Positions 23,301 through 35,392 of a stretch of 64,000 nucleotides of DNA are shown one piece after another. The DNA is from Sequoia sempervirens (lineage: Eukaryota; Streptophyta; Pinopsida; Cupressales; Cupressaceae), in the NCBI GenBank assembly GCA_007258455.2, contig VDFB02254869.1, positions 453,312 to 517,311 of the forward strand, read 5' to 3'. Below the pieces are notes generated by a model. The model had not been told where the DNA came from. It saw only the letters and a program-made list of their open reading frames with translations, and did no database searches. Numbering within the stretch: position 1 is the first letter of the stretch; each line of letters begins with the position of its first letter. A program made the translations under genes and the position numbers.

Positions 23301-23822
23301 ATGTTTCAACTTTAGAGCATGTAGAGCGTGATGAACATGTTGAGCATGATCAGGCTAGACACGATTAGGAACATGATGTGGCCCCATCAGGTAAAGAGGA
23401 CCACCCTAATGTTATTTTAAACATATTTAGTTGCAATTGGTTTATTAATTAATGTAACCTTTCGTGTTTCAACTCCAAAGGATTTAGAGGGTGTTCAACA
23501 TGTTGAGCATGAGGCTATAAGACAAGATCAGGAACATGATGTGGCCCCATCAAGTAAAGAGCATCACTCTAGTGTTCTTTTAATTAATGAAATACTTGGA
23601 ACAATAATAATAAAACATATCAATTTAACATTTCTTTGTTATTGCAGCAGACCACCCTTGCAGCGGCCTCCACGTCGTGAGTACATGACTAGGCATACAT
23701 TAAGATCACAAGCAGAGGGTAGAACAACTGAAGGGGGGACAAATGATTTAGAAAACGATACTCCACTTCTTTGTTTAGTTACAAAAAAGAAACAAAAAAA
23801 AGTGATTGTAATCATATTATGA
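20380..23822 (+). pseudogene. CACTA second gene: SET domain joined to Transposase_24/TNPA-like region
   Basis: A basic, serine-rich N-terminus (about 20390-20531) precedes a SET-type methyltransferase region at about 20600-21105. It has SSLHGLGLFCMEGI (the SET HGxGLF motif), GNIAEFIN followed by KQPNC (variant of NHSCxPNC) and AGEELLIDYN (variant of GEELxxDY). In-frame TAA at 20639 and TGA at 20822 interrupt it. After introns with gt/ag borders, exons at about 21447-21671, 21775-22156, 22252-22592, 22676-22769 and 22845-23008 follow. They include VLKKVGTYLKYVRDQYRSHL, a lysine-rich stretch and HKLGSGGYMKLATRI, which fit the plant En/Spm Transposase_24 family. The gene ends with short repeated EHVEHD-type exons and a stop at about 23822. 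SET enzymes methylate lysine, usually on histones; here the activity is doubtful given the stops. Confidence 0.65.
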
Positions 23823-24639
23823 CAACCATATTTTTGATAATATATTAATGAATGTTAAAAATTGATATTTTTGACAACCATATTTTTTATAATAATGTAA
23901 AAATTTAAAGAATGAATGTTATATGTTATTAATGGATGAATGAATGAATGTTATATGTTATTAATATATGAATGAATGATTAATGTTATATGATGGGTAT
24001 GGGGAATTGAGAGTGATGTGAGGGGTGGGAAGGGCCAAATGAGCTTCCAATCACATGGTTGGCCCTGTTAAGTAGAGAATATTAAACTATTCTTGAAAAA
24101 AAAAGCTCAATAAGGTAATGCACTTTTAAATATTTCATTATGCTACATTTTAAGCTTATGCGATTTTCATTAGTTCTCTTTGCTTCAATATGTTACCCTT
24201 TGTACTTATTTTACTTTTTAACACATCTCATATGTTACCCTAGATGACAACTTTTGTAGGGGAAGCTATCCACAGATGGATCATGAATCTAGGGATATAC
24301 AAGTTTGGATTAGACAAACTTGGGATGTACTCATGTAGCGTAGAAACAAAAGAGAAGAGCCCAACCATTTCAGCACAAGAACTGGCTTGAGACTAGTACG
24401 TGGTTTGAACTAGGTCTGGGTATGAGGGGTCTAGGAGAGAGTCCTATAACACAATTGGTATTAAATCATTAAGCATATAGATATTGTAATTATGTGGTTA
24501 ATTCTAAAATCATTCACAATTCACTATGTGATGAGTAGTTATTGATAATGTCATGCCATTGTTTGGTAGGTTATTGATTATGTAGTTGCTCCCAATAATC
24601 ATCTCTAGTTGCTTACATGCCATTTGATCCATATGAGGG
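23823..24639. other. 3' flank of the SET/TNPA gene, with gaatgaatg repeats
   Basis: Bases 23905-23990 contain three copies of a roughly 33-base unit with gaatgttatatgttattaat. A small frame near 24243-24390 (IHRWIMNLGIYKFGLDKLG) also occurs in the inverted arm (about 51750-51900) with several differences; its origin is unknown. The LTR-like block starts at 24640. Confidence 0.4.
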
Positions 24640-26220
24640 TGATGCAGAGTCAGAGGGAGAAAACCAAATCACACAATCTTATTCGATAAGTCACAAACAA
24701 TCTTGAACTTCCCCTCTTTTGACACACTTATTCAACTATATTTCCCCTCAACACAAACACTCAACTTTTACTTTAGAGTTCCAAAATTCTTAAGAGACCT
24801 CCTAAACACCTTAATCATCCTTCAAGGCTCATAGCATCACATAAAATTAGAGTACCAAACCATTATCAGACCTTCAAACACCTTATTCAACTTCATCTTG
24901 ATCAAAACAAACAATTACCTAGTCTGCCCTTTCATATTTCATCATTTTGGTATAACTACCCTTAATAGGCTTCAATGGCACGAAAGGACTATAAATGAAA
25001 AATTTAGTCTTTAAAGAAAAAAATAGCCAATTCAAAACATGAAATATCTTCATTTGGGTTAATTCAACAATATCCAATCCCTTAGCAAGGTCTGTCTTTC
25101 ACATTTTAATCACTTCCTTATAACTGTCCTAAATTCCTTGTAGGCCTGCAATGTAACTGTCAAAGATAACTTCAAACACAGAACCCTATCACTAACTATA
25201 AACAATTTTTAAGATACCCCTTAATGTTCCTTAAAACATATCAAAAGATTAGCATATGTTGTTTTGGAGAAAACTGATCAAACTAGGATTGAACGTTGCA
25301 GAGTTAAGCCTAATTAGCCCTGACTCGCACAAACCCTTATTGATTCTCCTATTTCCAAGTTCATTTTCTCATAAAAAATGCTTCAAACCACCTTTAATGA
25401 GCCTTTTTATGCTTATAAAACCAACGAAAATTTCCTTTTGTCAATTCTTTATCAAACCCTAGGCTATGTTCCTCCACAACTCTATTTTTAGCGGACTGTA
25501 CCTAGTTTGTAGTCATAAAATTCATTGCATCATGCCTTCATCATGTTTTTTTGACCCAAAACTTTTATAATATGAAAGATCATGTATATAAGACCACTTT
25601 CACTAAAAATAAAGGAAATCTAACTAATACAAAAGGATAAATTCAAATTATTCATTCAATGTTTACCCTAGGTCAGGGTATTGGCAATTTTCAGAAAATT
25701 TACAATAAATTTCTCAAATAAGAACTAAAATGCATGAAAATTGTGCCAAAATGAAGGTGATTGAGTGGGCTATCGAATTCAAACATTTACACATCCATTT
25801 GTGCCCATAAAACTCTGTACAAGGGCTGGAAATAGAGAATTTATGTAAATAAATGCATAAAAATAGTGCCTTTATTGATTCTATTTCAAAACTTCTACCA
25901 CCAACGAGTTCCCAAATGATTCCAAAGCCTTTTTAAATGCAATACAACATGAATAATCATTTTCTAACTGATTTCCAACTTCCTACCCATGTTTAGTCCC
26001 TAATGATCTTTTAACTCCCTAATGTTGCTTTTATGCAACTTTTACATTGTTTGCAATTTTGACACTATTTATTGAAAACTTCACATTTTTACACATTTGT
26101 TTGCTAAATATTACTTTAATACATTGGAAATGACTTAAATGATCCTTATTACATCAAATTGAATCAATTTCTCAAACTTTCCACAAGGAGTCAAAATTGT
26201 GTCAAGGCGCTCCTACACCA
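24640..26220 (+). repeat. Solo LTR with 5-base target duplication
   Basis: Starts tgatgcagagtc and ends ctcctacacca. It is flanked directly by gaggg at 24635-24639 and 26221-26225, a perfect 5-base target-site duplication. It is related to 18448-19999. No internal retroelement genes are present, so it is best read as a solo LTR left by LTR-LTR recombination. The inverted copy at 49917-51496 keeps the same duplication (ccctc on the plus strand). Confidence 0.8.
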
Positions 26221-26493
26221 GAGGGGCACCTTTCAATATGGGTAGCAATTTTATAGATGATTCTCTTATTTAGTGACCAATGGAATAAGTGATTGGATGG
26301 ATTTATCCTAGTAATCACCTGTCATGTGCTTCATGCACTGATGATAAAATAATTTCATTGGATAGAATTAATACAGTTATGTATTATATGTTGCTGGTTT
26401 GGTTTTTGGTTTGGGTTTAACTGTTATTTTTATTTGCCCAGGTATCATATGAGAAAGAACACACATATTTTGCTAGAGATCCATCACAAAAGT

Positions 26494-26581
<88 letters not shown>

Positions 26582-27784
26582 TCTCGCTCTCACACACACA
26601 CAACTGACCAAAAATAGAATACATATTATTTGGAAATCATTAGTTGTGGATTTAATTTCTATTTGAACTCAATTATAATCAGGTGGGCTTCATACGTTGT
26701 GAGAACAATACTTGTTTTGATTCATGAGCTTGGTGTGCAGTTCAATGATGGCATCAACATACTTGTATGTTGTCTTTACACTAACTTTTTCCTGTAAAAT
26801 GTTAGAAACATATTTTACTTTATTCCACTATGAGAGAAGAAGGTGACTATTAGATTTTTTCCTAAGGAGATCTTCACATATTTGAAATTTTACCATAAGT
26901 CTTCCATTTTTTCATTCACACCTGTCTCAACTATTAAAACCGATTTTGTGATTAATCCTTTCAAATTAGTAGACAATTGTTTACTTTTTGATTGGTTAAT
27001 GAGGGTTTTTGTAGGGATTCCACAACCTTAAGACACAAATTTGGGTCCCTAGTTTCCATGTGTGAGTTTTCAACACTATGCCCATATGCTTTAGGACTTG
27101 CATTAATGCAGGTCATGTGAGACGTATCCATCACAAGTAATGAATAACTTTGGGCCTAATAGAACGAAGTCTCTCCGATAGGAATACATTGGATAAGCTA
27201 CACCAATAAAGGACGCAAGAAAAAGAAAAATACTTGTCGGAGTGACTTATACTGAAAGATACATCAGCCAAATTATTCATGTAAAGAACAAAACCCATAC
27301 ATATAACCGTGTTAGGGAGGGAAGATGTTTGAATGATTATTATTATTTTTTAAACTGCAGGGTTTCGTTGCAATTTTGATGAACATAGCCCGACCAACCA
27401 CAATTTTTTTTGACGAGGTTGCTATACACATGGTGTAGTTTTCATCATAATGGCAATGACGGTTTGCTCCACCTCGTCAAAAAATGGACAAAAATTTGGT
27501 GTTTTTTCGACGATTTTAAATGGGTGTTCTGCAACGTTTTGTGATTTTTGTGTTGATAGATGGACGAAGTTACATTGATTTTGCAACGGACATTGCTAAC
27601 ATTTTTTGTGGCGCTGACCGATGATGCTAGGTCATGGTTTCAACATATAAAAATTGGTCGTTATAGCAATGAAATTTAAATTAGTGTTGCGTCGGTAAGT
27701 CAAAAATATTTTGTTGATGTGTCACCAAACATTTGTCAGAATTTGTAGTCAAATACAATAGTGCTTATTTATTGCACCTCTAAG
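26221..27784. other. Inner end of the left arm and unassigned sequence
   Basis: Contains the CT/CA microsatellite at 26496-26602. Beyond it the inverted repeat has no assembled partner. The rest has no coding signal that I recognise. Confidence 0.35.
26496..26602. repeat. Compound microsatellite (CT)n(CA)n
   Basis: About 53 bases of CT, about 30 bases of CA, then ctttctcgctct and a second CA run. The reverse complement lies at 49523-49640, at the edge of the assembly gap. Confidence 0.95.
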
Positions 27785-28480
27785 GGATTCAAACCTTGGT
27801 GGATACATAATAAAGGAACATACATCACCTTCATCAATTGTGATTAACAATTGAGCTATGATCATTTGGTATGTCCACTAAATTGTTTGAATTATGTGGT
27901 TAAGTATTTGTATTGCCCACCACTAACATGAGAAAAACACACAAAATGTTGCCAATATTTTTTTAAACAAAGGATTCATGGGAGTACGCAACATGCACCC
28001 ATATGTTGTCATTGTGTGTTCACATGGGACTAAGTGTGTATGAAAGAAAATGTGGACTAAACACAAAAGGTGGAGGAGGAAACTATAACATGAGGTGATC
28101 AAGTAGCATACATTCCCATACAACACAATCAACTTGTGGAGGCTTCCTAAGAAGTGGATGCCACCTTTGCAAGCAATGTCTAAGAGGTGGTGTTGTCATG
28201 ATGCCTTTCCATGAGGTGTTTTGAATAAAGAAAGGTAGGCCCTCCCAAAAATAATCCAAAGACTAGGAATCCATTATAATACCTAACCAAAAACAAATAA
28301 TTAAACATGATTCAATCTACACATTAGGCATGGCATGGGCGATCATATACAATGTACCTTCATATAGTGGTGCATAAACATAATGATCATCGTATGATAA
28401 GGTTTATACTGCTTGATGAATGATTTACTATAAAACAAGGAAGGATGTGTTACATTTAATGCTTATGATTAAGCAATGAA
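27785..28480 (+). repeat. Dispersed repeat copy R0
   Basis: About 700 bases (from gattcaaaccttggtgga) closely match 29783-30475, with scattered substitutions. Part of it, from aggaatccattataatacc, also matches 39944 onward. No coding content is recognised. Confidence 0.7.
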
Positions 28481-29782
28481 AAGAACACTATACCATCATC
28501 TACAATTCAGTAAGAGGTATAAGGTGAGATTAACATATATTTATACTTTTCTACTTACCAATATAATTTCTCGTTGATACAATTAGACACGTCATTAAAT
28601 GATATCCATGTGTCATGACATTTGTATTCAATTCATTTTATAATTATGCCTATTTAGTATTTGGTTTACTCTTTCTAACCATCCCTTGAAGTAAAATGTA
28701 CCTACAATTTTCTCAAATTCTTATAAAATTTTAAATTATTGGTAACTCAATATTATACCCAATTTAAAACAATGATATGAATAATACATGTTTAGAAAAG
28801 AAAAAAATATAATATTTAAATTAGATAATATTATTACAATAATATCTATAATTGTAGATAATGTATATCTATATCTATATTTATATATAATGAAAGTTAA
28901 TAGAACATTAATATCATAGGACATTCATTTAAATGTAGACCTCATATTATATACAACTAATATAAATCATATAATATATAAATATGATTTATATTAAAAT
29001 TATAGAAACTAAAATTTAAAAGACATCAAAACCACCAATAAATGAAATTTCATCCTGTTAGGATTCATGTCATTCATCATACATAAAATATAAGATATAT
29101 TATAAAAATTTAGGTAAAAATTATATTCTTAATTCATGTTTTAGATGCTTAAACCCTAATTTTTTACTCATTCCCCCCTTTTGTATTTTGATTTTGTGTC
29201 TTTACATTGTTCAAACAAACATGAATAGGTAAAAATGACACTATTGGCCATGAAATTTCTAGGGTTACAATGACACATAGAAGAATTTTGGTAGTAGGAG
29301 ATTTTCATACCCTATGAAAACAGTGACTTATGAAGTGAAGGGGGTGGTGGGCATGTTGTAGAAAAAAGGAAACACTTAGAAGGGGTGGTTGCTTGAGTGG
29401 GGTTGCACTCACTATGGGTCGCAACCACCATAATAAGGCCACATAGCCTACCATAGCACTGCAACTCCACAATGGGTGTCTAGGGCTCCCATAACTACAC
29501 CCCTTAGTGGATCCCTATTTTTTATTTATTTGATTAATTTCATTTTACTTATTTTTTTAAAAATTTAAATTCTGAAATAATTTGTGGCCCCTGGCTTGAT
29601 GGTTTAATATTTCAACTTGTTGGTTTAATATTTCATTCACATGTGTATGTTTATTTCCTTCCCTTCTTACATTTATGTGTCATGTGAGGGTTATTCATCA
29701 CCCTATGAATCTTAATGGAGAGGGGTATAAACATAATCAAGAAACATATTCGTGTGAGGGTTATTCATTAGGTGCCTATGAT
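28481..29782. other. AT-rich spacer between R0 and R1a
   Basis: Dominated by A/T with atatata runs at 28840-29000. A short GC-richer stretch lies at 29340-29510. Nothing recognised. Confidence 0.3.
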
Positions 29783-30475
29783 TCAAACCTTGGTGGATGC
29801 ATAATCAAGGAACATACATCACCTTCACCAATTGTGATTAACAATTGAACTACGATAGTTTGGTATGTCCACTAAATTGTTTGAATTATGTGGTTAAGTA
29901 TTTATATTGCCCAACACTAACATGAAAAAATCACATAAATTGCTGCTAATATTTTTTTAAAACAAAGAATTCATGGGAGTACACAACATGCACCCATGTG
30001 TTATCATTATGTGTACACATAGTACTAGGTTGTGTGAAAGAAAGTGTGGACTAAACACAAAAGGTGGAGGAGGAAACTATAACATGAGGTGATCAAGTAG
30101 CATACATTCCCATGTAACACAATCAACTTGTAGAGGCTTCCTAAGAAGTGAATGTCATCTTTGAAAGCAATGCCTAAGAGGTGGTGTTGTCATGATGGCT
30201 TTCCTCAAGGTGTTTTGAATGAAGAAAAGTAGGCCCTCCCAACAATAATCCAAGACTAGGAATCCATTATAATACCTAACCAAAAAATAATAATTAAACA
30301 TGATTCAATCTCCACATTAGGCAGGCCATGAACAATCATATACAATGTGCCTTCCTATAGTGGAGAATAAACATAATGGTCATGGTATGATGAGGCTTAG
30401 ACTGCTTGATCAATGATTTACTATAAAATAAGGGAGGATGTGTTACATTTAATGGTTACGATTCAACAATAAAAA
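29783..30475 (+). repeat. Dispersed repeat copy R1a
   Basis: Second copy of the R0 sequence, about 2 kb downstream in the same orientation. Its last 220 bases form the start of the large direct repeat R1. Confidence 0.7.
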
Positions 30476-30499
30476 TATGTCATGCGAAGAAGAAATTGA

Positions 30500-31270
30500 C
30501 ATAATTTGAGAATGAACATGTGAGGGTAATTAATCAATTATTTTAATAGTTAATTAATTACATGTGCATGGATTTTTTTGGTGGAATGTATGAAAGGATA
30601 ATTAATCAATTATTTGCATAATTAATTAATTTTGTGTGAATATCTATATGAACATTGATTAATTAATAATAAATTATTAATTAATTGTGGAGAGATGTTA
30701 GTGGATAAAAATGAGAATTAATTGATTAATAAATTAATCAACTATGAAGAAATTAATTAAAAAAGATCAAATAAATAATTGATAATAATTAACTAGCGGA
30801 TAAGACATGATGATATAGTGTAATTAATTAATTAAATGAATAAATTAATGAATGTTGTGATGTTAAAGTAATTAACTAAGATGAACTAGTATTTAACATT
30901 AAGTATGGTAGAATGTAATTGTGAAATGTTTTAAACTAAGAAAAAAAGAAAATTGAAATAAATGTTTGTTTTGTGTAGGAAGATGGAATATAAGTATGAA
31001 ATATAATAATTACAGTTTTTTTAAATATTAGTGGAAAATTAGAAACAATATCTAATTCTTTGCTTTCTTTCTTTGTATAAAGTGCAATGATTAATTAGAT
31101 AAGGTAAATTCAGTATAGTAAAATATTTTTGTAAAATATAATAATTATTATTTTAATTTGTAAAATATAATAATAATTGTTTTACTTTGTAAAATATAAT
31201 AATAATTATTTTTTTTCTAGTTAAAATGTAGAAAAAATATTTGATTCTTTGCTTTCTTTTTTTGTATGAA
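30500..31270. other. Very AT-rich tract with reiterated ttaattaat
   Basis: Many copies of taattaatt and aattaatcaatta within about 400 bases, then aaaatataataat repeats. This is low complexity; a matrix-attachment-like or unstable tract is possible but unproven. Confidence 0.5.
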
Positions 31271-31290
31271 GTGTTTTATTTATTTTATAT

Positions 31291-32265
31291 GGGGGTGATC
31301 CCACAAAGCTAGTTTACAATTTATGGGGGATTATGATTTTTGCTGAAATCACATATTTTTAGAAAATATAATGATTTAAGCCTTAAAAAGTTCTATTTAA
31401 AGCATTCCAATTGAAGAGGGTTTGATCAAACTGCTTTAGATGAAACCCCCTTGGATAGGCTAGTTTTAAACCATACCTATAATAGAGTCTCCTTTACACC
31501 TATCAAAATGCTGATAAAAAGCCACTTTTGATTTACCTTTTGGGAGATCAAATGAATTCATTTGAAATTTATTTTTGTAAGTACGTAGTCCTTATTATAA
31601 GCTTCCCAAAAAGTATAATTTTAAATAAATTTAATTTAATTATTATATTTATTTTTAATTTCTTGTGAATGTAGGTTTTTCACCGAAAATCAAGCTCTCT
31701 ATTTTGCACATCTAAAAAAATAGAAGATTACCAATTTTTTTTTTTGAAAAATATGAGTGCACAAGATATTGAAGTCTTTGATCCAACAAAAAAGATTTGA
31801 TACATACAAAAAAAGTTACGTGTTATACAGTTAGCCTATGTCTAAATTGTAATTGGTTTGACTTCGAAACTTGATTAAGAATTTTTTTCAATAGAACACT
31901 ATGAAACCAATTGGAAGCACTAGATATCGTAGTTAAAAATCTAAATTCGAAAAAATAGAATTTTATCCTTCATGGATAAAAAATTATGTATTATCGGTGA
32001 GCGTCACTCCTTAAAAATGGTGTTCTTGAAAAAAAACTAGTTTTTGAAGGAGATGGAAAAACAAGTGCAATCTTATTCCAAAATTTTTGAAAAAAAAAAT
32101 TTAGAATCTAGAGGCAAAATGTCACAAATCACTAGTTTGCATCATCTTCAAATTCCTCACGGTTTAGCCGCTATACGTGCCCGAAAGTGAAGATTTAGTT
32201 AGAAAAAACCAGTTCAGTGTCCAGTTTGGCCAAAAATTGTAAACCATGGCATCACCCATGGTTTA
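31291..32265. other. R1-specific segment (absent from R2)
   Basis: Present only in R1, between tttattttatat and catcaaacgatc, which are nearly adjacent in R2 (about 47400). The ends share gggtgat in opposite orientation (gggggtgatccc and ggcatcaccc), a weak hint of a small DNA element. No coding content. A deletion in R2 is equally possible. Confidence 0.45.
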
Positions 32266-33069
32266 CATCAAACGATCAGATCTTTTTCAATGGTCAACCA
32301 TCATTCTACAACAGTCTCAACCGTCGATCATTAAAATCAACCAAAAATGTTCATATAGAAAACACCTTTGATCATTAAAATCAACTGATCGAAAACGTCT
32401 TCATAAAACTGATATAATAATATAACATTAATTCCAGGTATTAATTAAACAACACTTGTCCTTAAACTCTTTTGTAATATAAAGCTGAAAGACTTGACTT
32501 AACAATTACTTTCAATATAAATTTTCGCCCCATTCAAAATATTAATACTTTAATACCGAGTTCAAAATACAATCTATTTTAAGTTAATAATCTACAAAAA
32601 CCAGTCATATCGCAATCTGAAAAGAAATGGAATACTTATGACAAGTGAAAAAGTTATGGTCTGTTGCGAATTGTATTCAGCTGTAGAGTGGAAAATATAT
32701 AGTCCATTTTCCACAACTGGGGATGAATAAAGTGAAGACTTGATTAATACCAAGTCAAGTCATTGTCGTTACTGGAATTTTCTTTTGCACAATTATGTAT
32801 TCTACACTAGTTTGGAACAAATCAGATTTCTCCTCCTGCACTAACTTGATCATTACCAAAATTTTGAATAAACTCCTAAAGATTCTCTACAAATCCATTT
32901 TTACTATAGAGGATGACTTGTTATTTTGACTCTTTCAAAACTTTAGTGTTAGATCACATCTTTATATTTTGAGTGGATGTACTTCTCTAATTCTAATTCA
33001 GTGTATAGGATCTCATTATTCTTATTGTACTTTGTGATGAACAATTTAATTTAGGATTTCTATCTACCT

Positions 33070-33545
33070 TAATCTAATTTGGATTCGCTTCTATGGTATT
33101 CACATGTGAGAATACTGAGTACTCATATGTCCATTTAATATTTTGGATCCAACATGCCATGTGCATTTAGGATATCAACCATAGATAATCTAATATGGAT
33201 TTTCCTCTATGGTATCCACATGCGAGAAAACTGAGTAAGTTCGTATGTCCATTTAATGTTTTGGATTCAACATCCTATGTGCATTTAGGATATATCAACC
33301 ATAGATAATCTAATTTCAATTCGCCTTTATGATATCCACATGTGAGAAAACTGAGTACTCATATGTCCATTTAATGTTTTGGATCCAACATGCCATGTGC
33401 ATTTAAGATATCAACTATAGATAGTCTAATTTGGATTCGCCTTTGCCTCTATGGTATCCATATGTAAGAAAATTGAGTACTCATATGTCCATTTAATGTT
33501 TTGGATCCAACATGCCATGTGCATTTAGGATATATCAACCATCTA
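33070..33545 (+). repeat. Minisatellite, four units of about 116-122 bases
   Basis: Each unit has taatttggattcgc, atggtatccacatg, gagtactcatatgtcca, ttttggatccaacatgcc and gtgcatttaggatat in that order. The equivalent array in R2 has three units. Confidence 0.85.
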
Positions 33546-34407
33546 AATATCTATGTAATTTTGGATGTATGAATTTAAAGCAACTTGCATGTGTATATGA
33601 TTAAGTTCAACAACATTGATTTCAGTTTTATTCAATTAGGTAAGTGACCATTATGTTAGACTTGGTAGGGGTAATCACATCCACAAAGGAAAATAAAGCA
33701 CAATTCCCTTTCTCTTTTGTTATTGTTAAAAACATTTTTTTATACAACATTATACAATACAATCATCACAAGGTTTTCTAAGAAGTTCACCAAAACACCA
33801 ATTAGAATTTATCCTTTCCAAAGTATTAAATGAAATTTAATCATAATTTCACATTGTCTTGATCCTTAATTTTGCCTTGTTTTGTGTGTAAGTTGGCCCT
33901 AATTCTCAACCTGCTCAATGTTATGCTTAGTCCATTGTTATAGAATACATTGATCCATTTTTGTAAGCTTATGTTACCTTGGACTAGACCATAGGGACAA
34001 ATGTATCTATTGGTCAAAACTACCCATGTAATCTAATTTGCCCAATATAAATCAAATTCTCAATTTTTTGAGTCGACCCTTTAAGAGAATATGATTATTA
34101 TCTATTGATTCCCACACCAAACATTTTGACTTAAACACCTAGGATCTTGTATTTAAGGACAACCATATGTCATTAGTTTTGATCAATTAGATTGAACCTC
34201 ATTTACATTACATCATATAGAAAATTAGAGTATATAATAATACTATACATCAACTTATCATCTATACATCATATATTTGTGTGACATATATTCTAACCTT
34301 ATTCAGTAATAATATAGACTCATTAATTTTCAATCAAATTTCCACGCTTCCTTCCCCACACTAATAGTTTCTCTAAAATGTTTCTTTAACACCATCCATC
34401 TATAAAC

Positions 34408-35392
34408 ACAAAAATAAATGTTTGTTTTTAGATTGTAGGAATTGGGTAGGCCCCCCTTTAAATTGCAGTGCACCTGGTAAACTTTTTTCACGTGACTGAA
34501 AACGTTGGCACAACACGCCCTCCAATACCACAAGGACAAAAGGAGACTAGACCTTGTGACATTTTGTCTGCAACAAGATGCTTAACATATAAATAAATAT
34601 TATAAATTCATAAAAACTAGGGACATTTCCATACTAATAAATTTCAAGTCCACCACCATAACCATACAAACTTCCTCAACAAATCTATGACATTCAAAAC
34701 AATGTTGATTCTCCCTAAAGAGTAAACAATTTGAAGACACCATTAAGATACTAAGGGGTCTCAACCACAATATCATAAATGACAAGCAACAAAGAAGGAA
34801 AAATTAATTCCATGGTAGATTGTGGATTTTCATCATCTTTATAATAAAAAAAAAATGAAGGGACCTTATGAAGTGTGATGGATTTTCTTTATGATGTTTG
34901 TTCACATGTTTGCTCGAGTGTTGTTGAGAATATGAATGGCGGCTTTTAATGTCATTACTTGCAAGAGATTAGTTATGTTAGGTTTGGAGTTTGAAACTAT
35001 GCGATGTAGAGATTATTTTTCCATATTGTTGAATATACTTTTGAGCTTATGTCGAGATTTGGAGTTTTCATCGAGAAAAATGAACATGAATAGGTGTGAT
35101 ACCAAGAAATTTAACCTTGTTTTATGCAAATACGAATCCTCGCCGCAATTGTTAATTTATTATTGTTTTCGTTTCTTGAATGTTTTTTTGGTAAAGCATG
35201 AAAGTACATACCTACGCTTATACTTTCCTTTTACGTCACTTTAACTTTGGTAGCACATAAAACGTTATATATATATATAGATAAAGTAAATGAAAAAATA
35301 TATATAGATTGAAAAAATTAAAAATATTAAATTGTTTTAAAGTAAAATAAAATGTTTTTACATTCATGGTATAGTGTGATGTTATTGAATTT
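34408..35392. other. Unassigned sequence after R1
   Basis: No gene recognised. It contains short atatatat and aaaatatata runs near 35265-35330. Confidence 0.3.

Larger units (their letters stand above)
364..23822 (+). mobile_element. Large decayed CACTA (En/Spm) transposon with nested insertions
   Basis: Exons of a TNP2-type transposase (364-1748, 5694-7770, 14911-15996) are followed on the same strand by a spliced gene with a Transposase_24-like region (20380-23822). This is the TNPD-then-TNPA order known for En/Spm. The element is interrupted by a Copia retrotransposon, a minus-strand gene block of unknown type and an LTR-like block, which explains its size. The outer ends and the 3-base target duplication were not identified, so the limits given are those of coding sequence only. 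That the two halves belong to one element is inference from order, strand and family. Confidence 0.65.
12154..26602 (+). repeat. Left arm of a giant inverted repeat
   Basis: Each landmark here has a reverse-complement partner in 49523-64000, with coordinates summing to about 76154 (12.1-15.2 kb), 76147 (17.2-23.8 kb) and 76137 (25.2-26.5 kb). The arm includes TNP2 C-terminal exons, two LTR-like blocks, the SET/TNPA gene and part of the unknown gene cluster. The outer limit is unknown because the partner runs off the window at 64000. The inner limit is the CT/CA microsatellite that abuts the assembly gap on the other side. Confidence 0.9.
30252..34407 (+). repeat. Large direct repeat, copy R1
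   Basis: Collinear with 39944-40566 joined to 46975-49422. R1 is uninterrupted where R2 has a 6.4 kb insertion (R1 breakpoint about 30889). R1 has about 970 extra bases (31291-32265) and one extra minisatellite unit. R2 ends exactly at the N gap, at the position matching 34407. No protein family was recognised inside. Confidence 0.85.

Noticed and set aside
1..24000. CACTA terminal inverted repeats
   Set aside because: Occurrences of cacta near 14935 and elsewhere are isolated, not paired with an inverted partner or 3-base duplication, so no element ends are claimed.
18448..26220. The two LTR-like blocks as the paired LTRs of one 7.8 kb retrotransposon with the SET gene as cargo
   Set aside because: The second block has its own 5-base target duplication, the sequence between holds CACTA-type genes and no retroelement gene, and no primer-binding site follows the first block.
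26417..26611. A small minus-strand frame over the CT/CA repeat
   Set aside because: The translation is almost entirely microsatellite (VCVC and RERE runs).
27785..30475. R0 and R1a as LTRs of one retroelement
   Set aside because: There are no TG/CA ends, no primer site or polypurine tract, and no coding sequence between them; R1a also continues into the larger R1 repeat.
33070..33545. CRISPR-like regular repeats
   Set aside because: The units are contiguous tandem copies of about 118 bases with no unique spacers, in a eukaryotic context.
34936..35244. A 102-residue plus-strand frame as a host gene
   Set aside because: It has no recognised motif and no splice or start context, and lies in AT-rich unassigned sequence.
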